From: Ochromonas danica
Lineage: Eukaryota; Sar; Chrysophyceae; Chromulinales; Chromulinaceae
Assembly: GCA_015146655.1 (NCBI GenBank)
Contig: VKHL01000114.1
Coordinates: forward strand, 1-64,000
Reading direction: 5' to 3'
DNA length: 64,000 nt
Shown: positions 55,119 to 64,000 of the stretch, piece by piece
Layout: each line of letters starts with the position of its first letter
Numbering within the stretch: the first letter of the stretch is position 1
Program-made: the position numbers and the translations under genes
Notes under the pieces: generated by a model
Database searches by the model: none
The model's input: the letters and a program-made list of their open reading frames with translations, nothing else
Told to the model about the DNA's origin: nothing

Positions 55119-55333
55119 CGCCCCGCGTCGTACCACGCCATGGCAGCAAGCAGGGGCAGTTAGAGAACCGCTTGGCTAACGAGCGCCTCGTTTGCGAATC
55201 GCTTTGTGAGCACGGCATCGTTGTTGAAGGTCTGGGGCGCCTGACGTTTGCAAGCGGTTCTCTAACTGCCCCTGCTTGCTGCCATGGCGTGGTACGACGC
55301 GGGGCGATGCGTTCGATTATTGCGTATGATGAT
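55092..55333. repeat. GC-rich inverted repeat with 83-bp arms
   Basis: Arms 55092-55174 and 55251-55333 are reverse complements with one mismatch, around a 76-bp spacer. The arms are about 57% GC in a region otherwise near 40%. Each arm, read outward, encodes the same peptide, SLTAPACCHGVVRRGAM. No target-site duplication is seen. It could be a foldback element or an inverted duplication of part of a gene. Confidence 0.9.
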
Positions 55334-55437
55334 GGCATTTTTTTGTTTCTTTTGTTTTTACCTCTTTATTCCCGATGGATTTGAGTTTTACCTTGTTTTA
55401 CCGTTTTGTCAAGCTTTCGTGTGAAAATAATCAGGAG

Positions 55438-56752
55438 ATGAAGCTCAGTAACATTTGTCTATGGTGTGTGGTGGCAATTGCTTGTTACTGTAATACTATA
55501 AGCAGTTATTATCAAGCTTCTAGATGTCCAAGGAGATGGTCTTCTTCCTATCGCCATGGTCATCGCCCTCTCTATGAGAGAATGAAGAAGTCCCAACATG
55601 ATGATGACGTGGTGGTGCGCACTCTGACCCAGGAGTATGCTACCTTCTTCCAACCCATGCAAAAGGAGATCTATTCTCCTAATGTCGAGTTTATTGACCC
55701 TCTGAATTCTTTCTCTGGTATCCAAAAGTATCAAGACAATGTCGATTTGTTAGGAGGTAGAGCAGGTCTGGGAAAACAACTCTTTGAAGATGCTTCTATA
55801 GCTTTACATAACGTAAAGACAATACCAGAGAGTCTGATCATTGAGACGCGATGGACATTACAAGTGACTGTGAAGGTATTGCCGTGGAGACCTCGTGCTC
55901 GCTTCACAGGCATCTCTCGCTATCACTTGCACCCAGACAATGGCAAGATTGTCAAGCAGGTGGACTATTGGGATAGTGTTAACCTTATTAATGGTGTCTA
56001 TTCTATTCAAGATCGAATGGAAGGGGTTAAAGACTTCTGGGCACAAGTCCAACCTTCTCCCTCTGCTTCTCTCGCAGCACCTGAACTACCGGTAACCTTC
56101 TCCTCCTTCACCGCCATCACCTGCTGCTTTATCACTGACTGCTGCTACTTGTCTGTCAAACTAATTCAACGAGTAGTATGAGTTGTTGCGCAGGGCGAGG
56201 TACTATGAGGTTCGTCGCTATCCAGAGATAATTGCAGCAGAGACATCCTATCGCAGCAGACCTGAAGGATATGATCGTCTTGCTTCCTATTGCTCGGGAT
56301 CTAATTCAATTACGAAGAAAGTGGAGTTCTTTGCACCTACACTCATGAAGATAATGGATACTGTGGGAAGTTCAGATGGCAGCAGTGATGGGAGAGTCAA
56401 GGTGATGTCTTGGCCGCTGCGCTACCTTCTTCCTGGACAAGACCAACCCTTCCTAATAGACAGCTTGCCCGAGCCTTCTATCCCTGGGGTCAACATTGTT
56501 CGCCATCCTTCTAAAGTGGTTGCCGTGTTAAAATTTGAACGTCCAGCCACAGAGCCTTCGGTGAAGCAAGCCACTGAAGAACTGACGATTGCCTTGCAGA
56601 GAGATGGCCTACTCGAGACTACCCTCGCCAGTAGCAACGGCGATCGTACTAACCGATCTCTGATTGTGGGGCAATTTGATGCACTTTTCTCATTAAACAA
56701 GAGAAGGAATGAGGTCTGGATTGAATTGACCACTCATCCTTGGAGCCAATAA
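55438..56752 (+). CDS. DUF2358 and SOUL heme-binding domain protein
   Basis: Exons 55438-56091 and 56177-56752 join in phase 0 for 409 residues. The N-terminus, LSNICLWCVVAIACYCNTIS, is a signal peptide, followed by an Arg/Ser-rich stretch like a transit peptide. Residues ~60-210 fit DUF2358 (YSPNVEFIDPLNSFSGIQKY, LQVTVKVLPWRPRARFTGIS). Exon 2 is a SOUL/HBP domain: YYEVRRYPEIIAAETSY, GYDRLASYCSGSN and a beta-rich remainder. This same pairing occurs in plant and algal chloroplast proteins; SOUL domains bind heme or tetrapyrroles. ATG 55438 is preferred to 55375 because it starts the signal peptide directly and is the one kept in the duplicate at 54376. Confidence 0.86.
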
Positions 56753-56823
56753 TTAAATGAATGTTGTGTAAGTCGAATAAGACAATAAACAATAATTGAT
56801 TATAGTTTTCGTTTCTTCAGAGA

Positions 56824-56858
<35 letters not shown>

Positions 56859-57023
56859 TTGGGGTTTGTCCATTTCCTTCATTTTACCACATTTTACCAT
56901 ATTATAGCAACTGGTAGATGCCCCGTTCGTTATTAAGTTAAAGGGGTGACCGTTGATTCTCTCCTCTCGTCATCGTCTTTCTTCTGGTTTTGGTCGAAGA
57001 GTGGTGGGAATACATCATAAAGC
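56753..57023. other. Intergenic with GA-repeat tract
   Basis: A (GA)n tract lies at 56820-56858. TTTTACCACATTTTACC at 56883 resembles motifs seen upstream of the SOUL gene. No gene seen. Confidence 0.45.
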
Positions 57024-57967
57024 ATGACATTAACAATGAAGGCTCTAGAAGAACTATCAAGAAAAGAATTACAAGCGCTTGCTAAAACTCATGGCATTAA
57101 AGCTAACTTGAGCAATGTGGCTTTGATTGCTGCTCTTCAACAACTAGAACAACAACAACCATCTCGTTCTTCTCCCTCATCCCCTTCACATGAAGGCCAA
57201 GATGAATCTGTTACTATGGTAGAACAACAACCTGTGGAAGTTGTGGAGGTTAGTCTTCCTTCCCAGCAGTGTGTGGAAGATGTGCCGACCACTGCCACTG
57301 TGAGAGAGACTGCCAATGCTGTTGATGCTGTCGTTGACCACAATGAGAACAAGAAAGAGTTCGAGATAGGGGACGAAGTAGAAGTGAATCTTGATAACGA
57401 ATGGGTAGCTGCTACTATCAAACGCCTCAATAAGAACTCCATTCGAGTTACTCTATCTGATGGAAGTAATAAGCAAGTCACAGTGAAGCATGACGATATC
57501 CGCTACCCATCACCCTCGTTATCATCATCTCCACTGCCTGCCTCTTCTAAGGAGGAGGAGGGGGTAGTGGTTATCTCTTCTTCTCCTGCTGCTACTATGA
57601 TGACTATGGCACACCCTGAAGATGAGATGGTAGTGTTAAATGATATCCTTTCTCCAAATGTCAAGTTAGAGGAGGAGGAAGAAGTGGAAGAAGAAGTTGA
57701 TGAAGTAACGGGGAAGGTACACGAAGAAGATATCAAAATGACATCTCTGGAAGATATTCACCATGAAGCAGAAGTTGAAGCAGAGGAAGAAGAAGAAGAA
57801 GAAGAAGAAGAAGAAGAAGAAGAATATCTTGAAGAAGAAGGATATCTTGAAGGAGAAGGAGACATCACCGCTGAAGATGAAGCTGTCATTGCTGCTATTG
57901 AGGCGATGGTAACAGAAGAAGAAGTCTTAGCCCCTGAGGCAACTCTTCCTACCCAACCTCCACCAAC

Positions 57968-58043
<76 letters not shown>

Positions 58044-59365
58044 CGACCAACACCAGTGGCACCAGTAGTAGCAGCAGTAATGGGTGGTGAGATAGAGGAG
58101 TTAGATGATTTCAACCCACTTGCTCGATTTTCTTTCTCTGCTGGAAGAAAGAGAGATACAATTCCTTTACCTATGGGTATCTCTCCTCAGAAATCATCTT
58201 CTCGTAAGACTTTTGCAGTGAGTCCATGTCACTCTCATAAACCTAATGCGCTATTGCCCAAGACGACTGCAGCTCAACGCTTAAGACTTGAATCAGCACA
58301 TAATAAACGTATTACAGAGGCTCAATTGAAAACCAAAGAGAAAAGACAAACTTCTATATTAGCTGCTCGTATGTCAACCTCTGCTGTTATTGGCAAAACC
58401 CCATCAACAACCAAAACAACAACCAAAACAACAGCAGCAGCCACAGCCACTGCAGCCAATATCACCTCTTCCCTTCATACTACTCGACCTTCTCTAGTGG
58501 GGAGACCTAGTGTTAGCAAAGGTGGTAAAGACATGACCAGCAGTCAATCTTCTAATCAAATGGGTAAAACTCGTATTAGTGCCTGTCCTTCACCAGGTCC
58601 TTCTTCTATTGGAGCAAAGACTCCTAATCAAACTGCCTCAGCAAATCACTCAGCAAGAAAGTCTACTCCTAACTTTAGCAAGATGCATGCTAAACAATTT
58701 GATAGGCAAAAGTCAATTGCTTCGTGTGTATCAAGGGTAAGCGATGTTGTTTCTATGATGATGAATAAAAAGTTGATGAGTTGATTGATTTTTTTCCTTT
58801 TGCTTTGATGGACAACAGGATGCTGATATTTTGAAGAGAATTGATGAAGCCTTTCAAAAGGCTGTGAGCACCACTACTACTGCTACAACGACTCCATCAG
58901 GTCAACAACCACTTCGATTAACGCCTGTCTTGACCTCAACTCGTGCACCTGGTGGCAAGACTGTTTCTACTTCTTCTGCGATCAGACCACTGGTTGGTGA
59001 GAAGGAAAACCAAAGCAATGCTGCTCTTCATAAGAACCGATTGGTTAAACCAAGTTCTGTGACAGAGAAAAAGGTTGCACCAACTCCTCTCAACACTCCT
59101 TTGACTAGAACACCTTCTGCTTTCACTCCATCCGCTTCTATCCACAGAACCAACCCTAAGCTAGGTATGGACAAACTTACTTCACATATTGAATATTCCA
59201 CATGTCTAACCTATTCCTTTCCATACTATAGTGTCTTCTTTGAAAAAGAGTGACAAGCGTGATGAAGATCGCATGAAGCGAACTCTGGATGGCAAGACCA
59301 AGAGAGAAGTTACTTTCAACATGCGTCGTATTGTTGAAGGAGAAGAAATTTCTGAATGCTATTAA
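57024..59365 (+). CDS. NuSAP-like spindle protein with SAP and Tudor-like domains
   Basis: Three exons, 57024-58736, 58819-59164 and 59232-59365, join in frame for 730 residues. An N-terminal SAP helix pair (EELSRKELQALAKTHGIKAN) is followed at about 112-160 by a Tudor/Agenet-like barrel (FEIGDEVEVNLDNEWVAATI, VTLSDGSNKQVTVKHDDIRY). Long acidic and Gln runs lie between. The C-terminal half is basic, Ser/Thr/Pro-rich, and has PNFSKMHAKQFDRQKSI, the NuSAP microtubule-binding signature. Exon 2 starts DADILKRIDEAFQKAV and has GEKENQ, a KEN-box degron as in NuSAP. Animal NuSAP bundles spindle microtubules around chromosomes. The Tudor-like domain is not in animal NuSAP. It converges on MAD1, another mitotic gene. 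Confidence 0.8.
57968..58044. repeat. (CAA)n tract encoding poly-Gln in the NuSAP-like gene
   Basis: About 25 CAA triplets with no CAG interruption, in frame and giving a pure glutamine run. The tract follows a GAA-rich stretch (57785-57840) encoding poly-Glu. Confidence 0.95.
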
Positions 59366-59579
59366 ATCAATCAACCCAAATCATCAATAAATGAAATAAT
59401 TTTGAGTCAATACGTAAGAAATGAAGTGTAAGGAAATGATGCAAAATGCCTCTTCCTCCTATTTGAATATCAATATAAAATAAGATAAAAGAAGTCTATT
59501 GATTAGGTTGCTTTGTTTGATCATGTTGATATTACATCACTTACAAGAGAACATCATCCACATCACACATCAGGTCTTT

Positions 59580-62015
59580 CTAAGCCATGTAAGTTTGACT
59601 TTCAAAGAGTTCCAGTGTAAGATTGGCTAGAAAAGCAGGGACAGAATTAAAAGTTTGTAAATGATGCAAATGTTGAGGACCAACACGTGACATAAACTCC
59701 GTCTCTAACAATTCTGGAGTATCTCCACGAAGTTGAAACATCAAACAATCTTCTGGTTGTTCAGCATACATAGATCGTAAACGAAGACGTGGTAGACTTC
59801 CATCATCACTTCCACCAGATGATAGCATATCAACTTTAAAACCTGTTAAGAGATAGACAGCTTCACGGAAAGTAGAAATCTTTTCTTTGAACATTTCCTT
59901 TAAGCGTTGATTAAGTTTGGCATGATCTTGTTGTCCAGATGAGGAACCTCCGGTGAATGTAGTATTTTGCATATAAGATACATTCATATCATTCATAACA
60001 CTCATATTGTTACTATTGGCACTTGCAGGATTACCTACAACATCTTCTTGAGATGAAGTAGTTGTGATAAAAGAAGATTGTTCTACACGTGCTGATAATG
60101 CCTTGTTCTCCTTCTTTAAACGTTGTACTACTTCCCAAGGTAAAGTAGAATTCATTTCTTTACGACCTCTTGTCACATCAAAAGGATTTTGAGAAAAACG
60201 TAAAACTTGTGTACGATGAGGTAGGAAGTCTACACCTGTTATCTCTTGTAAAGCTTTGTAATTACTCTCCGCATCATCAACAGTCTGTTTCAATCTCTCT
60301 AATTCCTCCTTGTCTTCCTGTTTTCCCCCTTCTGGTTGCACATTAACCACTGCTGGAGTAGCTCGTGCAGTTTTCAAATCATCTTCCAAAATAGCAACAC
60401 GATCAGCCCATTCTTGACCTTGTTTACGAAGTTTGTCAACTTCTAAACGAAGTGAACTAATCATTTCTTCTTTCATAGATACCATTTTATCAACTTGAGG
60501 TTTCCCAATAGCAAATTCCATATCATAAGTTTGTAACATATGACGTAATGAATTGATTTCACCTTCAAAGAGACGAGTACGTTGAAGAAACAATGCGTTA
60601 CGAGCTTCTAACTGAGTGACAGATTGTGTTAACATAGTAGATTTCTCTGTTATCGTCTGAATTTCCTTGTCTTTCTCTTCTAACGACTGCTTATAAAAGC
60701 TTATCTCTCCTTCTAATTCTTTCACTTTTGTCATTAACATAGTATAATTCTCTTGATAGTCTTGTAACACTGTCAAAGCAGTTAATGGAGATAATGACTG
60801 TTGTTGCTGTTGCTGCTGTATATCATTCTTCCTTTCTCCTAAATCATTAAAATGTTGATGATAATCAGATAGAATACGTCCTAATACAGTCTTCCAATTC
60901 TCCATTTCTTCTTCTAATGCTAGACGACCTTGTTCTTTTGTCTTCCATTGTAAATGACTTTCTTCTAATAGATTATTACGAAATTTCAATGTTGCAATTT
61001 CTTCTTCTAATATCTTTTGATTCTTTAATAACTTCTCCAATTTGTCCATTTCTTTCTTTTGTCGTTGATATTGACTTTCCATCTCTTGATAATGTTTTCT
61101 TAAAGAATGTAATTCTTGAATCACTTCACCAGGATCTTGTGAAGATGCAGCAGTTCGCCATAGAGAGACTTCTTTCTCTAATTGAAATGTTCGATTTTCT
61201 AACTCAAGTTTCACTTTGTTAACCTCATGACAACGTCGTCCTTCTTCACTTAGTCTCTTCTCAAGGTCAAGGATCTTCACTTTCAGACCTTCTTTCTCAT
61301 TGTCATCTTCATCCTCTTCTTCTTCCTCTCGTCTGACTTGTCTCGCACTAGCTGTACTAGTAGCAGATGTAGCAGAGGCTTTGCTAACAGCTAGTTGACT
61401 TTCTAATTCTCTGACTTTACCTTGCCATTTCTTCTTCTCTTCATAATATTTAGCTAATCGACCTTCTGACTCATGCTTTAAACGTTGGTTTTGTTCTTCA
61501 ATATAAGTCAATTGACGAACAGTCTGTTCCTTGAAGAACTCATGTTCATACTTGTAAGTCTTAAGTTGATCACGAAGTTGTTCATTGGTGAGCTTTAACT
61601 CATCAATTTCAACTTTCAACTTCATAGAGGAGCTATCATATTTCTTGCTGGAAGTGACAGTTGAGCTGTTGTTGGTGTTGGTGTTGTTGTTGCGGGTGGT
61701 AGTGATAGTGTTGTTGGTTGAGAGGAGAATTAGATCATCTTCTTCTTCCTCCTCCACTTCAACAGTTGAGTCACGATTACTTGTAATAAGAGCAGTTGAA
61801 GGAGAGGGTGTAATTCGTCTACGTTTTGCACTCATAGGAGGAATCACAAGATCATCATTTGACAGTTTGTTTGACTTGTTGGTGATGATTGTATTTGAAT
61901 CCACTTTCTTGATAGATGAAGAAGATGAAGAAGATTCTCCATGTTCTAGACTGCCTTCAATAGTATTAATTAAAAAAGAATAATCTGAAGACCATTTACC
62001 ACTACGACTACTCAT
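59580..62015 (-). CDS. MAD1: Spindle-assembly checkpoint protein MAD1
   Basis: A single exon of 811 residues, starting MSSRSGKWSSDYSFL. Most is coiled coil (VSLWRTAASSQDPGEVIQEL, NQRLKHESEGRLAKYYEEKK). The Mad2-interacting motif is visible as VLRFSQNPF, matching the human VLHMSLNPT region. The C-terminal RWD-type head starts RLKEMFKEKISTFREAVYLL, with the RLK Bub1-binding motif, and ends LTLELFESQTYMA. MAD1 recruits and converts Mad2 at unattached kinetochores and at nuclear pores. A low-complexity Asn/Thr/Glu-rich head of ~110 residues precedes the coil. Starts lie 239 bp apart, head-to-head, with the DIX-J gene; 3' ends converge on the NuSAP-like gene. Confidence 0.93.
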   Translation of the reverse strand: MSSRSGKWSSDYSFLINTIEGSLEHGESSSSSSSIKKVDSNTIITNKSNKLSNDDLVIPPMSAKRRRITPSPSTALITSNRDSTVEVEEEEEDDLILLSTNNTITTTRNNNTNTNNSSTVTSSKKYDSSSMKLKVEIDELKLTNEQLRDQLKTYKYEHEFFKEQTVRQLTYIEEQNQRLKHESEGRLAKYYEEKKKWQGKVRELESQLAVSKASATSATSTASARQVRREEEEEDEDDNEKEGLKVKILDLEKRLSEEGRRCHEVNKVKLELENRTFQLEKEVSLWRTAASSQDPGEVIQELHSLRKHYQEMESQYQRQKKEMDKLEKLLKNQKILEEEIATLKFRNNLLEESHLQWKTKEQGRLALEEEMENWKTVLGRILSDYHQHFNDLGERKNDIQQQQQQQSLSPLTALTVLQDYQENYTMLMTKVKELEGEISFYKQSLEEKDKEIQTITEKSTMLTQSVTQLEARNALFLQRTRLFEGEINSLRHMLQTYDMEFAIGKPQVDKMVSMKEEMISSLRLEVDKLRKQGQEWADRVAILEDDLKTARATPAVVNVQPEGGKQEDKEELERLKQTVDDAESNYKALQEITGVDFLPHRTQVLRFSQNPFDVTRGRKEMNSTLPWEVVQRLKKENKALSARVEQSSFITTTSSQEDVVGNPASANSNNMSVMNDMNVSYMQNTTFTGGSSSGQQDHAKLNQRLKEMFKEKISTFREAVYLLTGFKVDMLSSGGSDDGSLPRLRLRSMYAEQPEDCLMFQLRGDTPELLETEFMSRVGPQHLHHLQTFNSVPAFLANLTLELFESQTYMA

Positions 62016-62254
62016 CCTCCTTCTATTTAGCTCTTTGTCTTTCTCTTTTCGTTGTCAAACATGCACAGGACCACAGAGAGCAAGATTATTACTACGCGCG
62101 GTAATAAACTCCATCAAACGCGTTTGTTTGCAAGCTCATTTTCGGATTTTCGTCCGATCTGTCATCTGATCAGGTCTGCAGGTATGATTGATTACTTTAT
62201 TGTACTGTAGACTTTAGAAAGAGAGAGAGAGAAAAGGAAAGACTAGTACGGAGA

Positions 62255-63752
62255 ATGTTAGCGTTATACTATTTTCAAGGTGAACTAGGAGAATCTTTGG
62301 ATACTCCCAATGCATTTATGGTAAGAAAGGAATTTATTTTCATTTAATATGTTTTCTCATTTATTTTGGCTGATTGTTCTGATTCTGTTGTCTCTGTCAC
62401 TGTATTGACACTTCCTAACCTTCCTACACTTTCTTAGCTGCCTGGTAATAGTGGTAGTTCGATCACCTTGAAGCAATTTCTAGATGCTTTTCCATATCCC
62501 ATTGATCGAAACAATACTTTCTTGCGTTTCCGAGTTCCAGATGAACAATTAGACTATGCTTGGTTAGATATCTCTGATCCTGCTGCATCACTTCCTGTCT
62601 ATGAAGGAGTTATATTCGTGAAGATCTTGCGACTTGATCCTGCCGTGCAAGCCAAGCGAAAGCTATTTCTGCGAAGAAAAGCCGTGCAGCAGTCATCGGG
62701 AAGTGAGGAGAAGGTCAAGTTTGTTCGTCCTCCTCCCGCATCATCTGCTCCTCCAGTTTCCACTAGTAGTGCTACTCCAGCTGGTGCTTCTGTTAGTCAA
62801 TCTGGTGGAAGTGGAAAGATGAGTCCAGCAAACAGCAGCAGTGGCAGCAGAGCCAGTGCGCCTCCTATCAATGTCCCATCCACTTCCTCTGGCACTAATA
62901 ATGGCGTGGGTATTGCAGCGAATGGTAGTGGCATCTCTCCCAAGCCTTCTTCATCTTCTTCCAGACCACCTGCTCGGCCTTCTGTTTCTGTTCCACCTGC
63001 TGCCGCTGCCAAGGCTGTTCCCTCACTGTTGGATGATGATGATTTAATGAGCAGTCCTCTCCATGCTGGATCTCCCTCTGTTCCTTCTACAAATTCTGCC
63101 AAGATTTCCTCTTTTTCTCCAAAATCGAGCTTTCACAACAACTCCAGCAGTGTGAATGATATCGACGAAGGGCCTGCACGTCCCTATCCCTCTGCCACTT
63201 CTGCTTTCTCGAGTGGGTCAGCCATGCCTGAGTCTTCTCTGAATCGTGAAGAGTTGGCTGCAAAGAAGGATGAGGCTATCTCTGACAAAGTCAAAGCCGC
63301 ATTAGATTTCAAGAAGGAGATGGACCTTAAAGCATTCAAAGAAAGAGAAGATTTCGATGCAGCCCGTGAGAAACATGACAAAGCATTAATCAATTGGGCA
63401 ACAACGAATGGCGGAAAAGATAAGCGCAATGTGCGCACGTTACTATCCACTATGCATGTAAGCTCTCCCAACACTTATTGCTCTTGGTAAATGAGATTGA
63501 TTTATTCACTAATTTCCCTGCTTACATGGAATCTTGTAGAATGTTTTACCCCCAGGATCAAAATGGAAAGCGCTGGGGTTGGGTGATGTTTTGCAAGCTA
63601 GTGATGTTAAGAAGGCTTATCGCAAGGCAATGCTTGTTGTACATCCTGATCACACAGTGAGTTTGGATCCCGAATCTAAATTCATTTGCAAGCGAATTTT
63701 TGAAGCTCTTAATGAAGCTTATGACGACTTCTCCAAGAAAGAGAACCCTTGA
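62255..63752 (+). CDS. DIX-domain and auxilin-type J-domain fusion protein
   Basis: Three exons, 62255-62320, 62438-63457 and 63540-63752, join in frame for 432 residues. Residues 1-83 look like a DIX domain: LALYYFQGELGE, SSITLKQFLDAFPYPIDRNN, FLRFRVPDEQLDYAWLDISD, LPVYEGVIFVKILRL. DIX domains (Dishevelled, Axin, plant SOSEKI) polymerise head-to-tail. A Ser/Pro-rich linker (95-270) holds SLLDDDDLM, which resembles a clathrin box. Then a charged helix (ALDFKKEMDLKAFKEREDFD) and NVRTLLSTMH lead to an auxilin/GAK-type J domain with HPD at 397-399 and FEALNEAYDDF at the end. Auxilins recruit Hsp70 to uncoat clathrin vesicles. The fusion implies a self-assembling uncoating factor; that is inference. 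Confidence 0.82.
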
Positions 63753-64000
63753 ACAGAGTAGACCTTCTTTCTCGTTGGAGGTATTTCTTAGTATAAAATA
63801 ATGCTACCCACTCATAATCGACGATGAGAGAACAAAAGATAAAGAACTCGTGTTATTTTTTGTTAGGGTAACCTGTGCTAACTTCCTATCTAATGCTCTG
63901 TTTCTGACTTCTTCTACTCACCCGTGGTTTATGGCACAGTGTGTCACTCTTCTACTGGCGAAACCTCTGCGACTAACTCAACATTCGACACTTTGCCACT
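63753..64000. other. 3' flank of the DIX-J gene, no gene seen
   Basis: Only 248 bases remain to the window edge. No frame or repeat was recognised. Confidence 0.4.

Noticed and set aside
57758-58114. Minus-strand poly-Cys/poly-Ser frame
   Set aside because: It is the shadow of the Gln and Glu runs of the NuSAP-like gene.

Overview
This window is nuclear DNA of a eukaryote, most likely a photosynthetic stramenopile (ochrophyte alga) with a flagellate stage. Three things point there. First, the genes carry many small GT-AG introns (mostly 50-130 bp, GTAAG-type donors); I resolved 48 by joining frames by eye. Second, a bL28 ribosomal protein gene at 32642-33644 begins with a signal peptide ending ADA|FTSFP, the cleavage-site phenylalanine of proteins imported into complex red-derived plastids. 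Third, IFT52, MNS1 and CFAP300, all cilium or axoneme genes, lie within 13 kb of each other. The class is inference; I see no tRNA, rRNA, CRISPR array or bacterial operon.

Layout. 1-75 is an exact copy, on the + strand, of the last codons of the Sec7 ArfGEF gene that ends at 14162 on the - strand. 506-3810 (-) is a nine-exon TMCO4/DUF726 hydrolase and 4300-4788 (+) an AT-hook protein. 4889-7800 is a tandem array of three identical 652-bp units flanked by diverged relatives. 8249-13168 (+) is a full-size PDR-type ABCG transporter, followed by a decayed inverted repeat. 14162-21431 (-) is a 2201-residue BIG/Sec7 ArfGEF, head-to-head with a HemK/PrmC methyltransferase. 23-27 kb holds a small zinc-finger-like membrane protein, a PhyH-type dioxygenase, HIBCH and a Sel1-repeat relic.

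27.9-41.1 kb holds IFT52, MNS1, plastid bL28, a catalytically altered alpha/beta hydrolase, a ubiquitin-like membrane protein, a hypothetical gene, a hexamer satellite and CFAP300. It also has two identical copies of a 301-bp element, one inside the bL28 intron. 41.5-53 kb holds a hypothetical gene, an FAD oxidoreductase, TRMT11, an MFSD14-like transporter, an intronless RBR-SPRY ubiquitin ligase and a signal-peptide methyltransferase. 53-55.4 kb is a scrambled region: a two-part acidic gene, gene relics, an 83-bp-arm inverted repeat, and a copy of the start of the next gene. 55.4-63.8 kb holds a DUF2358-SOUL protein, a NuSAP-like spindle protein with a Tudor-like insert, MAD1 and a DIX-domain/auxilin-type J-domain fusion.

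Working together: NuSAP and MAD1 (convergent neighbours) are both mitotic; Sec7 ArfGEF and the DIX-J protein both belong to coated-vesicle traffic; IFT52, MNS1 and CFAP300 build the flagellum; bL28, and possibly HemK, the methyltransferase and the SOUL protein, serve the plastid. Genes are often head-to-head with 100-500 bp between starts. The strongest novelty is the DIX-J fusion; next come the 301-bp element, the tandem array and the unexplained inverted repeats.
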